Notes: generated by a model from the sequence alone, not told the origin. DNA of 64,000 bases from Ampelocalamus luodianensis (GCA_036346255.1 CM070632.1:34746657-34810656), one strand, 5' to 3'. Counted from the stretch's first letter, positions 12,169-24,045 are shown. A program made the numbers and translations.

Positions 12169-12422
12169 CCCTAGGTATTAGGTATTGACCTTTCCGGAGG
12201 GGAGTGGGCGACGAGGACGAGAATGAGGTAGGTGTTGGGGGCTGTGGCAGTGGGAGACAGACAGCGGCAGCGAGCGAACAGGGCCAGGCTACGCGGTGGA
12301 GGGAGGGTGGGGAGGGGGCTGTGGCGCCGCTGGCCGCGGGAGGTGGGCAGCGGCGGCTTGCCCCTTTTCTCCAACCAGTTGCACTCAAAGTGGAAGGCAG
12401 AACCGATCAGGATGGAGCTTAC

Positions 12423-12640
12423 CTAGAGTGAGGATGGATCACCGATGGGGGGAGGCGGCGGCCGGCGGCTGGACCTTGGAGGAGGAGGAGCTCCCGTCCG
12501 GTGGCTTTGGATGGTGCTTTGGGGAGGTGGTCGAGGAAGAACGGCGGCGGTGGGGTGGGGAATAGTTTGCTTCGCGGCTGTAATTTTGGCTCCCCGCTCC
12601 ATCGGTTCGAAAGAAGAGAGCGCCCAACTAGCAGGATGGA
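12423..12640 (-). promoter_or_regulatory. Probable 5' UTR exon and GC-rich promoter of PSF3
   Basis: On the minus strand a GC-rich stretch ends with CTCACTCTAG followed by a strong donor GTAAGC (12422 downward). A matching acceptor, TGGTCATGCAG, lies at about 11697, 39 bases before the PSF3 start codon, so a 5' UTR intron of roughly 725 bp is likely. The upstream 12430-12640 is rich in CCGCC and CTCCTCC, as in grass promoters. Open frames on both strands here overlap each other and carry no domain. No TATA box or E2F site (TTTSSCGC) was found. Confidence 0.5.
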
Positions 12641-12679
12641 CGCCCTAGCCCGGCCCAAACCCCGGTACATTGGAGCACA

Positions 12680-12870
12680 CTAGGCCTGTTGACGGCCGGC
12701 TCGGCCCGACCCATTTTCCCGGACCCGAAGCACGAAAGGCCCGATAAATAAAAATAAAAAAATTGTGCGAAGATAATTAAAAAAATGAAAAAGAATAAAA
12801 TGTATGTTTTTTTTCCAAAAATGGATTTTCATGCTTCGGGCTTGGCCCTTGCCGGGCCCAACCAGCAGTT
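12680..12870. repeat. Inverted-repeat remnant, hAT-like
   Basis: Opposed copies of CCCGAAGCA (near 12723) and TGCTTCGGG (near 12831), embedded in GC-rich arms around an A-rich core, suggest a small foldback transposon. The arms are imperfect and no target duplication is evident. Confidence 0.35.
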
Positions 12871-13016
12871 TGAACAAGTCGAGTGCACATACGCACGTGC
12901 GAGACTGTCCGGCTTTTTTTCTTTCTTTTTGCTAAGAGAGGTGAAAACAGCTCAAATAGTTTCCCACCGATCTAAATCATTTTGAATATAGCTTGGACAC
13001 TTATTAGATAATGTCG

Positions 13017-13388
13017 GTGTCGAAAACAATGAAAAAGTCCATGTGTGGTCCCTCGACTCTTCTCGAACTCTAATTTTTGCCCCTTATCCTTACACTGTTT
13101 AGAATTCGTCCTTTAACTGTCAAAACCATGAAATCACGTCCCTAGAAATGTATCATGGGCGATTTTCACCACGTCGGCTACCATATCATTATCTCGACCC
13201 CACATGTCAGCCCTACCTCCACTTCCTCATCTTTATCCTCTTTTTTCCCTTTATTTCTTCCCATTTCCTTTCTTTTCTTTCCTCTTCTCTTCTACTGAGC
13301 CATCAACATGGCAACAAGTATGGATCAAGTGATGATGTGGCAGTCAATGTGAGGAAAATTGCCCATGATACATGTTTAGGGACGTGAT
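13017..13388. mobile_element. Truncated foldback DNA transposon
   Basis: A roughly 58-bp inverted repeat joins 13130-13188 to 13329-13388 (inner arms share AATCACGTCCCTA and ATGTATCATGGGC). The left side continues outward for another 110 bp (13017-13130) with the familiar 'GTCCCTCGACT' type sequence of grass TIR elements. The right side lacks that part and passes straight into Copia LTR sequence at 13389. One end has therefore been lost. Confidence 0.6.
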
Positions 13389-13585
13389 TTGTGTTAAGAA
13401 ACCTAATTGGTGGGCAAAAGACTAAATTGCCCTTGGAGGGGTTAACTCTTTTGGCTATAAATATGAGGATCTCCCATGTACAAGAGACACACATGAATAA
13501 AAATATTGAATCCTCCTTTACATTATATTTCTTTATTGTGTGATTTGTTTGCAATTTTTACCAACGAATTCTATTGTATAACACG
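13389..13585 (+). mobile_element. Copia element G, 3' end of 5' LTR
   Basis: Matches the 3' LTR at 23712-23783 (shared TTAAGAAACCTAA, GGGCAAAA, CTTTTGGCTATAAAT). It holds the TATA box TATAAATA at 13456-13463 and ends in ATAACACGTTATCA, a sequence typical of the LTR/primer junction of many plant Copia elements. The upstream half of the LTR is missing, replaced by the foldback transposon remnant. Confidence 0.65.
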
Positions 13586-15221
13586 TTATCACCACATTTG
13601 CTCTTCAACGGCGAAATCGGTATGTTGTCGGGATTCTCTCTACCAATCCCTATGTTTCTATTAGGAAGATTAATTACTACTAGTTCCCTATATTAGATCT
13701 GTTAATGGTTAATTAGGGTTCTACATTGAAATCAGTGTTCATTGTGTTAATTTAATCCACTATATTCATTTGATCTGGTAGAGACAACGGGCATGGTGGC
13801 TGACACGACGCTGCCCACTCACCACCATCACCACATTCTTTGCGGTGGCGAGACGAGATCCCAACAGTCGTCCATGATGCCATGGGTCTCGCTCGGTTGG
13901 AGTTGCAGCGGGCCGCAACCAATGCACCTGACGCGCACACCACCGTCACCTCGCCATGTGAGCCGCCGCTCATGACAACCATCGTGTGACCCACTGTCAT
14001 CGTTGCCCACCGTTGGGTTCTAAACCCTGTGCGCTGTCGTTGCCCACCGTCAAGCTGCAGCCGCGCAGCCACTTTTGGCATCCTGCGCCACATCGCGCCT
14101 GATGCGTTGCGCTGCCGCCTCCGCTCCACGTGCACCCGATTCGTGGTGCCACCGCTAGCTCTTGCACTGCCGCAACGCCCCGCCGCCATGTCACCACAGC
14201 TTGTAGCCGGTGCACCGCTGTCTTCATGCCCGTGCTCATCATACTGCCACCGCACAGCTCAAGCGAAGCCCCACTGTGCACACCCGCAACCGCGCCACAA
14301 GAGGAAATCCGATGCGCGCCACCACCACCGCACTCGATCGCATCACATCGCGTCGTCTTCCCCACCTCCGGCGTCACACCCGAACACACATTGTCACAGA
14401 CGCCACATCATTGCCGCCCCTGCGCTGCACGGACTGGTGTCGTCATGCCTGTTGCGCCGCTGCCACCATCATGCCTCACATGCCCGTCGCGCTGTGTAGT
14501 CGCCGCCGGACGCACTCCCCCATTGTGAGTGTTCCCTCATCGCTGACGTTACCAGCCCTGATGACCTGGCTTCACTGCCATCCGCGTTGTCTTGATCGGG
14601 CCCGCCGATCTGGATCTGCCATCATGCACCGCTTGGCTATCACGCATCCCACAGCACGCGGCTGCTGTTGTGCCCTATCGACGTGCACTGCTCGGCCGCC
14701 AGATCCCACCAGCCACGCACTCTAAGGACACCATGTCGACCGGTCTCACTTACCCCAGATCCGCCATCATCGCATCGCGCGACCGCTGAGCGTCCGCCCA
14801 CCATCGACGATGTTGCACCCCACCTTGCGCACTCGCGTGCGCCTGCTGCCGCATTTTTCAGATTGACCCAAGTGGTCAAAGACGGCCACGGTTACCCTAG
14901 CCACCCCCTTTGCCTACCCAATTGGGTTGAGCAAGCCCCATGGGCCGCAACAACCCACGTACGTGTGGCGCCCATAGGACGCATTTTCTGGGCCAAAGGC
15001 TGACTTTCTTTTGGGCTTCTTGCATTTTGCAATTGACCACTTGTAGTTTTGGTTAATTTGCATAATAAAATTGCGGCTATGGTAAATTTACATTTTGAAC
15101 CATGCAGTTTTTAGTAATCCCAAAAATTAATTAGTCAATTTTGAAAATTTAAATTTAAATCCTAGAAACTGGATTTTTAGGTATATGAGCTTCCATAATT
15201 TTGTAAAACCTTAGACCTAGT
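13586..15221 (+). other. Leader/internal region of Copia G, no supported gene
   Basis: Internal sequence following the 5' LTR remnant. From 13780 to 14990 it is very GC-rich (repeated GCCGCC, CGCCACC, CATCGT words), giving long overlapping open frames on both strands; none shows a domain, and their compositions differ by frame as expected of chance. 15000-15221 is AT-rich. It could be captured or leader sequence, but nothing is recognisable. Confidence 0.45.
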
Positions 15222-16736
15222 TGTTGGTGAAAAGCCCTAGAGGTAATCATAGAGATGATTGTTTCAAGTCTATATTTATGAGTTATAGAATAAATGTTAT
15301 TATGTTCCTTGAATGAATTATCATTTATAAAGATAAATAAGTATGTGACTTGTTGATGAAGCTCTTTAACTTATATGATGTCATTCTAAATGTAACCCTG
15401 GTCGGATGTAACTAGTCAGAACAGTAGTGACTTATCGACCAGCACATGTATTGATTAATGACCATGTTTCACCGATCATGGTTATGAGGATATCGAATCG
15501 ATAATATGAACACATGTTAGAGAACATGGTGTTGGATTGACCCATCTTGAGACACTATTGAGATTATTATAATTTTATATGTCATCAGTTGGTCTCAAGC
15601 AATGATGATGTATGATCTTTAGACCTGATATCAATATGATTTTCTACATGTGTAATAGTACACTTAGGGGTTGCCAAACGCTACTTCGTAATTGGTTTGT
15701 TATAAAGATAGCTTTCGGGTATACTATGAAACATACGGAGGGATGTGACTGGTCAGATATGAGATTTGCCCCTCCTAACATAACAGGAGAGATATCTCTA
15801 GGCCCTCGATGTGGTCGGATAAAGAAAGTGCATAGCCGTGCCACTAGTAGTAGAAGAGTCGACCACATGAAGTTATCCGTCACTTGATCGAGAAAGTATT
15901 GAACAGTCCATGGATGACAAAATATCTCACCTAGAGTTCAACCAGATATCGTGAGGCAAAGGAAGATACGTAAGCAGGTCGTTCAGTGTGACCAGATATG
16001 AACTAGTTGTATGGAGATATGGATTGGTCGTAAACTGGTTGGACATGATCACTAACTGGCCGTAAGGTGTTATGAACTGGTCGTATGGATATATGAGCTG
16101 GTCGTAAATGATATGGACCTGGTTGTAGATCATATTGCATAAGGTTCATCCGATATAATATTTATGTGTATTCGGGGATCGTTATATCCTGCTAGGAACC
16201 ACTAACGACTCGTGATCAGAAAGGAGTTTCTGAGTCACAACCGATTACGCATGAACTTACAGGGTCACACACTTAACGGGTTGAAACAAACGAGTTCGGA
16301 TAGGATCCGTCATGTGCTCTTTTATAAGGGGATACATGGGGTTGTTGGTTCGTAAGAGTTGCTCCACCAAAACCCTAGCCGCCATCTTCTCGAAGGCTCT
16401 GCCGTATTGGTGCTAGCACACCGGCATACGTTGTTCCATCCCTGGATGTGTAGATACCGTAGAGGCGCTGCTACACTAATTGAGGACGATCGACGACCTA
16501 CGCAAGGAACGTGATAGATTGCTGGAGGAGACGATCGGTGCCGAGGGCATTGGACGATCGATTACGACCACTGCATCATCGCACTCGACGTTGGTTCTAA
16601 TTACTCCAACTCTTCTTCCGATGCACTATGCGTCTAGTGGTAACGATCTATGATCTCTAGCTTGCATGGTTTCCTAGTTTACATGGTAGAATATTTTCGA
16701 AATTGCTAACTAGTGTAGCCTACCTGTATCCCTTCA
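15222..16736 (+). mobile_element. Copia-type solo LTR, family F (copy 1)
   Basis: Starts TGTTGGTGAAAAGCCCTAGAGG at 15222 and ends TATCCCTTCA at 16736, flanked by a perfect 5-bp duplication CTAGT (15217-15221 and 16737-16741). A TATA-like TTTATAAGGGG lies near 16320. There is no internal region, so this is a solo LTR of 1515 bp. The region 15985-16135 carries diverged repeats of an ACTGGTCGTA word. A second copy lies at 55016-56495. The start resembles LTRs of Copia families of temperate cereals, by memory only. Confidence 0.85.
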
Positions 16737-16741
16737 CTAGT

Positions 16742-17370
16742 ACCCCTTGGAAGCATCATATTCTTATGGTCTATTTTTGCTGGTATTGTGTGTTTTGGAA
16801 AATTAACGAATGGGTTTAGTAATTCTGAAAATTTCCTCAACCTTAAAAATTATCAGAAAAATCTCAAAAATACTAGGACATTTATGGGAAATTTTTAAAA
16901 TTATCTACCTAATAGATAAAATTAATTTTTATGATGGAGACCCGTAGTAATCTCCTAGTTATCCCTTAACTTTGTTCAGATGTTGCTTTCCTGCACGAAT
17001 CATATTAGTAGTATAGATACAACTCCTATCGGACTTGGTCCTGCTCATGATGAGTACCTTTTATATTTTGCTTTAGGCTGAAAACTTATGCATTAGATTG
17101 CTATTTCCCGGACGTCATAAATAAAATAATGGTCTAATTTATTGTATTAAAGCCTTACCCTCTGCTGAATAGTTGATTAAATCTACTTAATAGAATATTT
17201 TGCCAGTAGCATATCTTACCTATAGTAAAATAATTAATCTTATATCGAATAAAATTTGTAAACCGTATGCCTGAAAATTGAAAATACTTTGCCATGCCTT
17301 GCTAACAAAATATTTGACATGTACTCTTGATATCTAATAAGCCTCAATTCAATAACTTGTAGTGCACAGA
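16742..17370. other. AT-rich remnant of Copia G interior
   Basis: Sequence between the family F solo LTR and the family B LTR. It presumably belongs to the Copia G internal region into which both inserted. No gene, domain or repeat recognised. Confidence 0.4.
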
Positions 17371-18410
17371 TGTAATATCCCGCTTAATTATCAAGAAATA
17401 GGATTTTGCAATTAGGAAATTATTAATTAAAATTCAAAAATTTGGAGTTGGGCAAGGAAAATGAGTCATTGGACCATAGCACAAGTGGGGGAGCCAACAA
17501 AGTTGGCCCATGGCCCAAGGGGGTGTCGACCACCACTTAAGGAAGAGAGGGGGAGGCCGGCCAAACCCTAGCCGCCAACCACTCACCTCCCCTGTCGTGC
17601 ACCACTCCCTACTGCCCTCCCTGTTGCACCCCTCCATGTTGCCCCTGCCGCCCCTGGCCACCCTCCCTGCCAAGCATCTCGTGCCACGTTGCCATGGTGA
17701 TGGTCTTTGCGAGGGGAATTAGGGGTATCTACGCCCAGAATCAGGATTTTGTCAAGTTAGGAAAGTCATAGGAAATTTCAGCTGGTTTCCATGAAGCTTG
17801 AGGTCATTAATTTTGGAGTTGTGCATAAAAATATATGGCCTTCAGAATGCTCCTGTCCAGAAATCTCCGTTGTCAATGGCAGCAGGCGTATAGATGGATT
17901 AATTACCTACATTAAATGAAATAATTTAATGGTGGTCATAACTACAATAAGCTAGATATTTCTTGGTAGATGACATAAATATCATGGTTAATTATTTTCA
18001 TGTTGTAGAAAAATAGATACAAAAATATGAAGTTGACTGTTATGATAATTTTTGGTTTAACCTTCAAGGTTTGAAACGGAATCTAAACGGCAAGTTCAAA
18101 AGTTTTGCATAACTAGAATATTGTGGCGAATTTTGTGGAGTTTCCAGAAAACATATGATTTACTATATTTTGAATTCAGAAATGAATTTTACAGTCATTT
18201 GATCACCAGGACAGCGGTTAGGTCATCCGGTGAAGTTGAGTTGGGAGTGTCGGTTTTGCGTGTAAGTGCAATAGTATTTTGTTTGATGATTTGGTACTAT
18301 TGTTGCATATTTTGAATGTATTATTGATTGTTTATTCAGAGAGCGTTGCCTCAAGCATGGTGCCACAATTTCATCACCCGGTTTATAGAGGCTAAGAGGT
18401 AAGTGCATAT
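17371..18410 (+). mobile_element. Family B LTR, truncated copy
   Basis: Begins TGTAATATCCCGCTTAATTA and matches, block by block, the family B copy split between 23784-24045 and 44396-45430. Shared features are GTGGGGGAGCC, GGGGTA.CTACGCCCAGA, CTGTCCAGAAATC, AATAAGCTAGATATTTCTT and GTTGCCTCAAGCA. Homology is lost after about 18410, before the 3' end, so the copy is truncated or deleted. The layout resembles chromovirus LTRs. No coding region. Confidence 0.7.
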
Positions 18411-19232
18411 CAGGTCACATAAAGGACTCATGTGAGGCTGAACCATAATTGATAAATAAAAGTTTTGGAACCAGCTAGTTCATACTCGATGGGTCGTTAT
18501 GAATATAATGAAGTGGTGAAAGATATAGTTCAAAGGTCCTCGTAGAGACCGTTACTCTCCCATTATGAATGTAATAATGTTCTGTTGCATAATAATTCTG
18601 GCAAATGGCATGAATGAATAAATAAAATATGCAATAAATAGGTTCTAAAAATCCTGATGAGATACTCGAAGGACTCAAAATTCCTAGTAAGAATGGAAAC
18701 AAAATCGCAATGTATATAAAACTCATACCCAATAGTCTCTTACCAGAAGAAAGAGCATCTCCCTGAATGGGAATTATCTTATCAATCGACTTCTTAATCA
18801 CACAAATGATCATATGATCCATAGAAGTGGACAAGGATCCATCAAGACCCAAAAGAATGTAATGAGGAACATAAAGACCAGAAGTGCGCCACATAAGCAC
18901 TTATAAAGTGCATCTTCCACCAGAAGTTAGTAGAATGTTGGTTTCCTCTAGTACCATGAAGGTACAATATACATTGGTAATAGTGACAATTAATACCCTA
19001 AATGGCAAAACTAAGGTTGGTTATATTTTACTCTATAGTTTACATAATAGACCATTGGTTGTAAGTTTAACCACCCAGAGATAGTTGTAAAATATTAAGA
19101 CCTTGAAAGGTTTCGATAAGTCGTATCCGAAAGGCATGCAACTTTGCAACTAATATTACCCCCTCTATCCTCTGCAAGTACAATCTACTTGTGTTGCACA
19201 ATCAAATAGTGGTATTTGGTAAGCTAAGCATG
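18411..19232. other. Unassigned sequence between two LTR insertions
   Basis: No element boundary or gene recognised. An open frame of 141 codons (18475-18900, minus strand) shows no recognisable domain. This is probably decayed Copia G interior or deleted family B sequence. Confidence 0.4.
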
Positions 19233-20413
19233 TGTAATATCCTAATTTTCAAGAGTTTTTGAAAATTTTTAAAATAAAAAATAACCATTTAGTTTTGTTG
19301 AATTTCTAAAGCTTAACTTGAAAATTTGAAAGTTAAAAGCAATTTAATATGAATTGATCAAACTTCAACTAATTCAAAATCTGGTTTGTTTTGAGTTTAT
19401 TGGAGTCCTCTGGTCTTTAAAATCCTCTTTCCCTGTTTGTTCCTTATTCCCGTCGGCCCGTTCCTCCTCCCCGCGCACCGATTCGCACCAACCTGTGGTT
19501 TCAACCAGTCTTCCAGTTGCGACCAGCCTTTGGTCACGACCATCCTCTCGGTCACGACCACCCTCTAGGTTCCGACCAGCCCTGCCTGAGCCCCCTGTTC
19601 ACCTTCTTCTGCCTCCCGTCGCGTCACGGCCGTCGCAAAAGTCCTTGCGCATTAAATGTCGTCGTCTCCTCAGTGACGTGCGCATTTAATTCCGCACCGC
19701 CATGAATCCCGCCCCTTTTTCCCTCAGCGACGTGCGCATTAAATTCATTGACTTTCGCCAAGCTCGTCTCCCCTCTTGTCCCCTCCCTCACCTACCGATC
19801 GTGCGCCCATGCCGCATCGCCACAATTTTCGCCGCTCCATCTTATCGCCTGGTCCCCCCTTCTTCCTTTATAAATAGAGCACCAGGGAGCCCTTTGCTTC
19901 TCTTTGTTTTTCCCTCAACTCTCTCTTTCTCCCTCTCTCTCTTTCTCTCCCTCGTTTCGTCGTGCCTTGAGTTTTGCCGGCACCAGCTGGAGCTCGCACC
20001 ACCACCTCTAGGGCTGCCGTCAAGCTTCTCCTACCAACGGCTGAACCACCTTCCTCCTCATCGAACCGTGTGTCGCCTTTGCCTATTTAGGTAAGCACCG
20101 CGTGCATCCAACTCTCCCTCCCTCGCTCTTGTTGCTGTGGTTTGCCCGAAGCACCGCGCTCCAAGTTTAAGCCCCGCATCAATTCTTGTCCCGAAGCTCC
20201 TTGAAGCAATCTTCTCTCTCTATTTAAGTTTTGTTTTGTAGGAGCCACCACGTTTCCTCTTCCCCATCAGTCCCGGCTGATCCCTTCGCCACTGTCCTCC
20301 TTCGCCTTCGGCTGTGAGTTTTCCCGCCGCCGTTCACAATTCACCAACCTCTGCCGGCCTCCCTCTCTATCCTAGTGAGTTTCCCATGCTCTGTTCTCCT
20401 TCTTTCTTCTTTT

Positions 20414-20652
20414 GACCACGTCGAGCAGTCGAATCCTTCTTTCTTCTTTCAACTGCGTCGAGTAGTCGTATCCCTCCTATGACCACGTTGAGTAGTCATA
20501 CCCTTCTTGTATTCCTCCTACAACCACATTAAGTAGTCATATCCCTCCTACGACCACGTTGAGTAGTCTTACCCTTCTCGTATCCCTCCTATGACCACAT
20601 TGAGTAGCCATATCCCTCCTACGACCACATTGAGTAGTCGTATCCTTCTTGG
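20414..20652 (+). repeat. Tandem array with alternating 41- and 30-bp units
   Basis: Units start GACCAC(G/A)TTGAGTAGTC. Unit starts at 20481, 20522, 20552, 20593 and 20623 give spacings of 41, 30, 41 and 30 bp, i.e. two copies of a 71-bp composite (20481-20551 and 20552-20622), with diverged units on both sides. The array lies in the solo family C LTR downstream of its TATA box. Confidence 0.9.
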
Positions 20653-21595
20653 GACCTGGTAGTCGAACCCTTCATTCGACCACCTTCTGATCAGTCGAAA
20701 CTTCCTTTTCACCTGGTAGTCGAAGCCTTCATTCAACCACCTTCCGACCAGTCGAACCTCCTTTTGAGGGCTCGTTCTCCTTCGTTCAAGCTCTGATTCG
20801 AGTAATTCAAGTTCCTAAATTCATCTAAATTCAGTACCTTTCTTTTGGTTCTAGTTTGGTAATCTTTTTGGATTTCATTTGGAGTTGTCTTATTTACTTG
20901 GCTCTTTTCGCACGTATAGATACCGGCTTCTCTGAAGAATTCCTAGAATCGTCTGTCGAAGCCACTCAAGCCTTCAACGAAGGCAAGTCATAGACCTTTG
21001 ATCATGTCGTACCTAGTTTACAAAATTATATTATTTTATATCAACATGCATGGCTAATTGTATAAAAATAGTTTGGCAAATAGCTAAATACCTACTCGAC
21101 AGTATGACTCCTTGAATAATTATGATTGACATGTTGACATGTACTCTTGGACACCGTAGGTGGGGTAATCCTAGTTGGACATTATTGTGATACCAACATG
21201 GGTGTGTATTATGCTTAGTCCTGCTTTAGTTATACGATGTCTCTCGATCACATGATTCAATGATGATAAGTTTGACAAAGTGAATATGGAATTGTGGCAT
21301 GTGTTGCTATGGCATGTGTTGTCGCTAATATTAAAATTTGTTGTACCATGGCAAGGGTTGCCACTTGGTCGGGTTGCACCAAAAATGATTTTCTTACTCA
21401 GACGAATGATCGTGCAGTAAAGGGGGTGCAGGAAGCACATTGGGATGAGGATGTTTCGCCTGAGTAGTCTCTAAGGACTTAACTTTGTGCGCCATTGATC
21501 TGGGCCATACCATGCAACCACAAGTCCATTTATGGGGTGGACTTGACCAACTAATTAACAATATTTTGAGTCAGTTCTATTTGGGTTGATCCGCG

Positions 21596-21718
21596 GTGCA
21601 AGAGGGGGCCTGTGTGGCAAAACCTTAGCGAGCGCGGCGTAGGAGGGGGCCTGTGTGGTGAAATCTTAGCGAACGTGGCGCAAGAGGGGGCCTGTGTGGC
21701 GAATCCTTAGCGAGCAGC
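21596..21718 (+). repeat. Three 41-bp tandem repeats
   Basis: Units 21596-21636, 21637-21677 and 21678-21718, each containing AGGGGGCCTGTGTGG followed by CTTAGCGA. They lie within the family C solo LTR. Confidence 0.93.
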
Positions 21719-22603
21719 ACCGAGTCAAGACGTAGCTTTGTAAAAAGCCTGGTGATAGTCTCTCCTTGATTCACATGTCTAAGGAAATATGTGTTATATC
21801 AAGCAACTATCTCTTGTGGGTCAACCTGTATAGCCTCTACAGAGTGTAAAATTATTCGAATAGCCGTGTTCCCGGTCATAGACAATGCCTGGTGATTTCA
21901 CACAAGGGGTAGATTTTCTCAAAATTATGTCTTGGTTGTTCACGAGTGGTTTGGGAAGTAAACTGGGTGTTCATGAGTGATTTGGAAAGTGAACTGTGTG
22001 TTCACGAGCTGTTTCAAAGAAACTTGTTTACTTATGTATTAATCTTTTAAATTATACTTTCAATCTACTTATCATAATTACTGTCAATACTGCTTTCTAC
22101 AAATTAACCGTAAAGCTGTCCTTGTCAAGCCTTGCATGAATACTATTTGCATATTGTTCCCTATAACTTGTTAAGTACTTTATGTACTCACGGCTTTGTG
22201 CCCTTTGTTGATCAGTCGGCGAAGAAGACTCAGTGAGCACTGAGTTCTATGAAGATGAGTACTTCGAAGACCTTGTGATCTAGGCCGCGTCCTCCACTCG
22301 ATTGCCTGTGGGCATATTGAATGGCCCCTATGAGTTGGTTTTGTTCTGCTGCAAGTTTACCCTGGTCGTAGATCTGGTCGTGGACCTGGTTGTGACCTTA
22401 GCCTTGTGTGGCAAGCTTTGTAAAACCTTGACCATAAGGTCCTTTTGCTATTATGTATTATTAATTTGTCTACTTCTTTAGTTGTTCTGTTGTATGGATA
22501 TGATTTCATCTATGTTGCAACTGTGCGAGCCAGCTACTGATCTGGACTAGTTCAGAATACACAAAGTTTCTCGGGGTTGCATACTCGGGGTCCCGACAGC
22601 ATG

Positions 22604-23447
22604 TTACTCCCAGTTAGTGTTTATCCTAAAATCTCCAATGAGTAATAAGATATTTATATGTAAGACTCTGCATTGTAACATCTAGTTGATTTGATCACAA
22701 TATCATTTTCCTATAATCATTTTTGAACAATGTAACAAAGACATTAGAGCAACAAGACTTCAACGAAAGTTGTCTTCAGTGGGAGCATATGCTAAACACT
22801 GATCATCATACTTGATATTTTTAAAATCTTAATTTTAGTCAAGCCTAGAAGGTGTTGATATGATGATGACTGCTTAAATTTACCTTGAAGGTTTTACCAC
22901 TTACAATTTAGATCTAATTGGTCGATAATGCAATGATCATAAAGATCATGCATAGATCCTGATAATCATTACTAAATTCCAAAGATATGTTGGCCATCTA
23001 TCAAATCCCTATAGTGCAAAATCCTAGACTGGATTTGTATTTCTTTATGGTCGTGTAGCGATCTCTTGGCGGTCATCTAAGCAGACCTTGGTTGCTACTT
23101 CTACCAACCACTCAGATATTGTAGCACTATATGAAGCCTCACGTGAATGTGTTTGACTCAGACGTGCGATTAACCATATCCAAAAGTCTTGTGGCATTAA
23201 TATAGTCAATAACTCCTCAATTATCTATGAAGATAATGCTGCTTGTATTACACAAATACAAACATGATATGTCAAGAGCAACATCCTCATGAACTCTAGA
23301 AGAATGGTGAGGTAAAGATCGTGAAAAAAGTTTTGTAAAAATCTAGCTGATTTATTCACTAAGTCTTGCCTGCATCTAATTTTCAAAGAGCATTCGTGGC
23401 ATTGGAATGAGATGGTTTAAAGAGTTGCAGAATTCAGGGGGAGTAAA
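22604..23447 (+). pseudogene. Copia G RNase H, decayed
   Basis: From 23034 one frame reads SWRSSKQTLVATSTNHSD, then VALYEASRECV, a stop, LRRAINHIQKSCG and IIYEDNAACITQ, the conserved C-terminal RNase H block of plant Copia polyproteins (the D of the EDN motif is present). The next segment keeps NGEVKI and LADLFTKS in shifting frames. At least two TGA stops (one in place of the Trp after ECV) and several frameshifts make it non-functional. Sequence 22604-23030 is probably reverse transcriptase remnant but is too decayed to prove. A polypurine tract CAGGGGGAG at about 23436 ends the internal region. Confidence 0.8.
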
Positions 23448-23449
23448 TC

Positions 23450-23783
23450 CCTAGATCATACCCCTTATCAAATCCTGAGGATTTATCCAAAATCTTGAAG
23501 ATTGAATCCTAAAGATTAAATGTTGTACTCTTTTCCTTGGTGAGTTTTCCTAAAGTTTTCTCACATGAAGATTTTTAATGAGGCAACAAGTGTAATGCAA
23601 CTTACGAATGTAATGTACTATTTTCTCTATTCATTTTTTTCCAATAGGTTTTTGGAAGGGGTTTTTTATGAGACATTTGTATATCATTCATTATCTGTTG
23701 CCCAAGGGGAAGTTTTAAGAAACCTAACTGGTGGGCAAAATACTAAATTGCCCCTTGGACGGGTTAACCCTTTTGGCTATAAA
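23450..23783 (+). mobile_element. Copia G 3' LTR, interrupted
   Basis: Follows the polypurine tract and contains the motif TTTTTAATGAGGCA, usual in plant Copia LTRs, and at 23712-23783 the same sequence as the 5' LTR remnant. It is cut at 23783 inside its TATA box region by the family B LTR. The rest of this LTR is not found in the window. The exact 5' boundary is uncertain. Confidence 0.65.
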
Positions 23784-24045
23784 TGTAATATCTCGTTTAA
23801 TTATTGAGCAACTAAGAGAATTATGGGAAAAGAAATTGAAATTTAGGATAAATAAAATTCAGAATTTTAGAGAGGGATTAGAAATTGGGCCTTTTGGCCC
23901 ATGTTTCCATGGTCTTAGTGGGGGAAGCCAGCCATTTGGCCCAAGGCCCATTAGTAGGCTGGCTTCAAGAGGGCAGGGTGAGGGGGTAGAAACCCTAGCT
24001 GCCAGGCCCTTGCCCCAAGCAGCCAGCACCCCCAGCCCTCCCTAC
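23784..24045 (+). mobile_element. Family B LTR copy 2 (part 1)
   Basis: Starts TGTAATATCTCGTTTAATTA immediately after ATAAA of the Copia LTR. It is cut at 24045 by element D, whose target duplication CCTAC occupies 24041-24045 and 44391-44395. It continues at 44396. Confidence 0.75.

Larger units (their letters stand above)
19233..22598 (+). mobile_element. Solo LTR, family C, 3.4 kb
   Basis: Begins TGTAATATCCTAATTTTCAAG and ends GGGGTCCCGACA, flanked by a perfect 5-bp duplication GCATG (19228-19232 and 22599-22603). TATAAATA at 19869-19876 probably marks the promoter, with a pyrimidine-rich leader just after it. It contains two short tandem arrays (20481-20622 and 21596-21718) and the block TATTCGAATAGCC at 21853-21865, which it shares with family A LTRs. 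There is no gag, pol or primer site. Related copies lie at 51517-55015 and, on the minus strand, at 1-4764. Confidence 0.87.

Noticed and set aside
13752..14789. Long GC-rich open frames on both strands (up to 171 codons)
   Set aside because: High GC removes stops in all frames; Arg/His/Pro-rich translations with no domain and no start context. Treated as non-coding Copia interior.
18475..18900. Minus-strand open frame of 141 codons
   Set aside because: No recognisable domain, no splice partners, in sequence that is probably decayed element interior; could not be supported as a gene.
20481..21718. CRISPR-like regular repeats
   Set aside because: Units are contiguous tandem repeats without unique spacers, inside a plant LTR.
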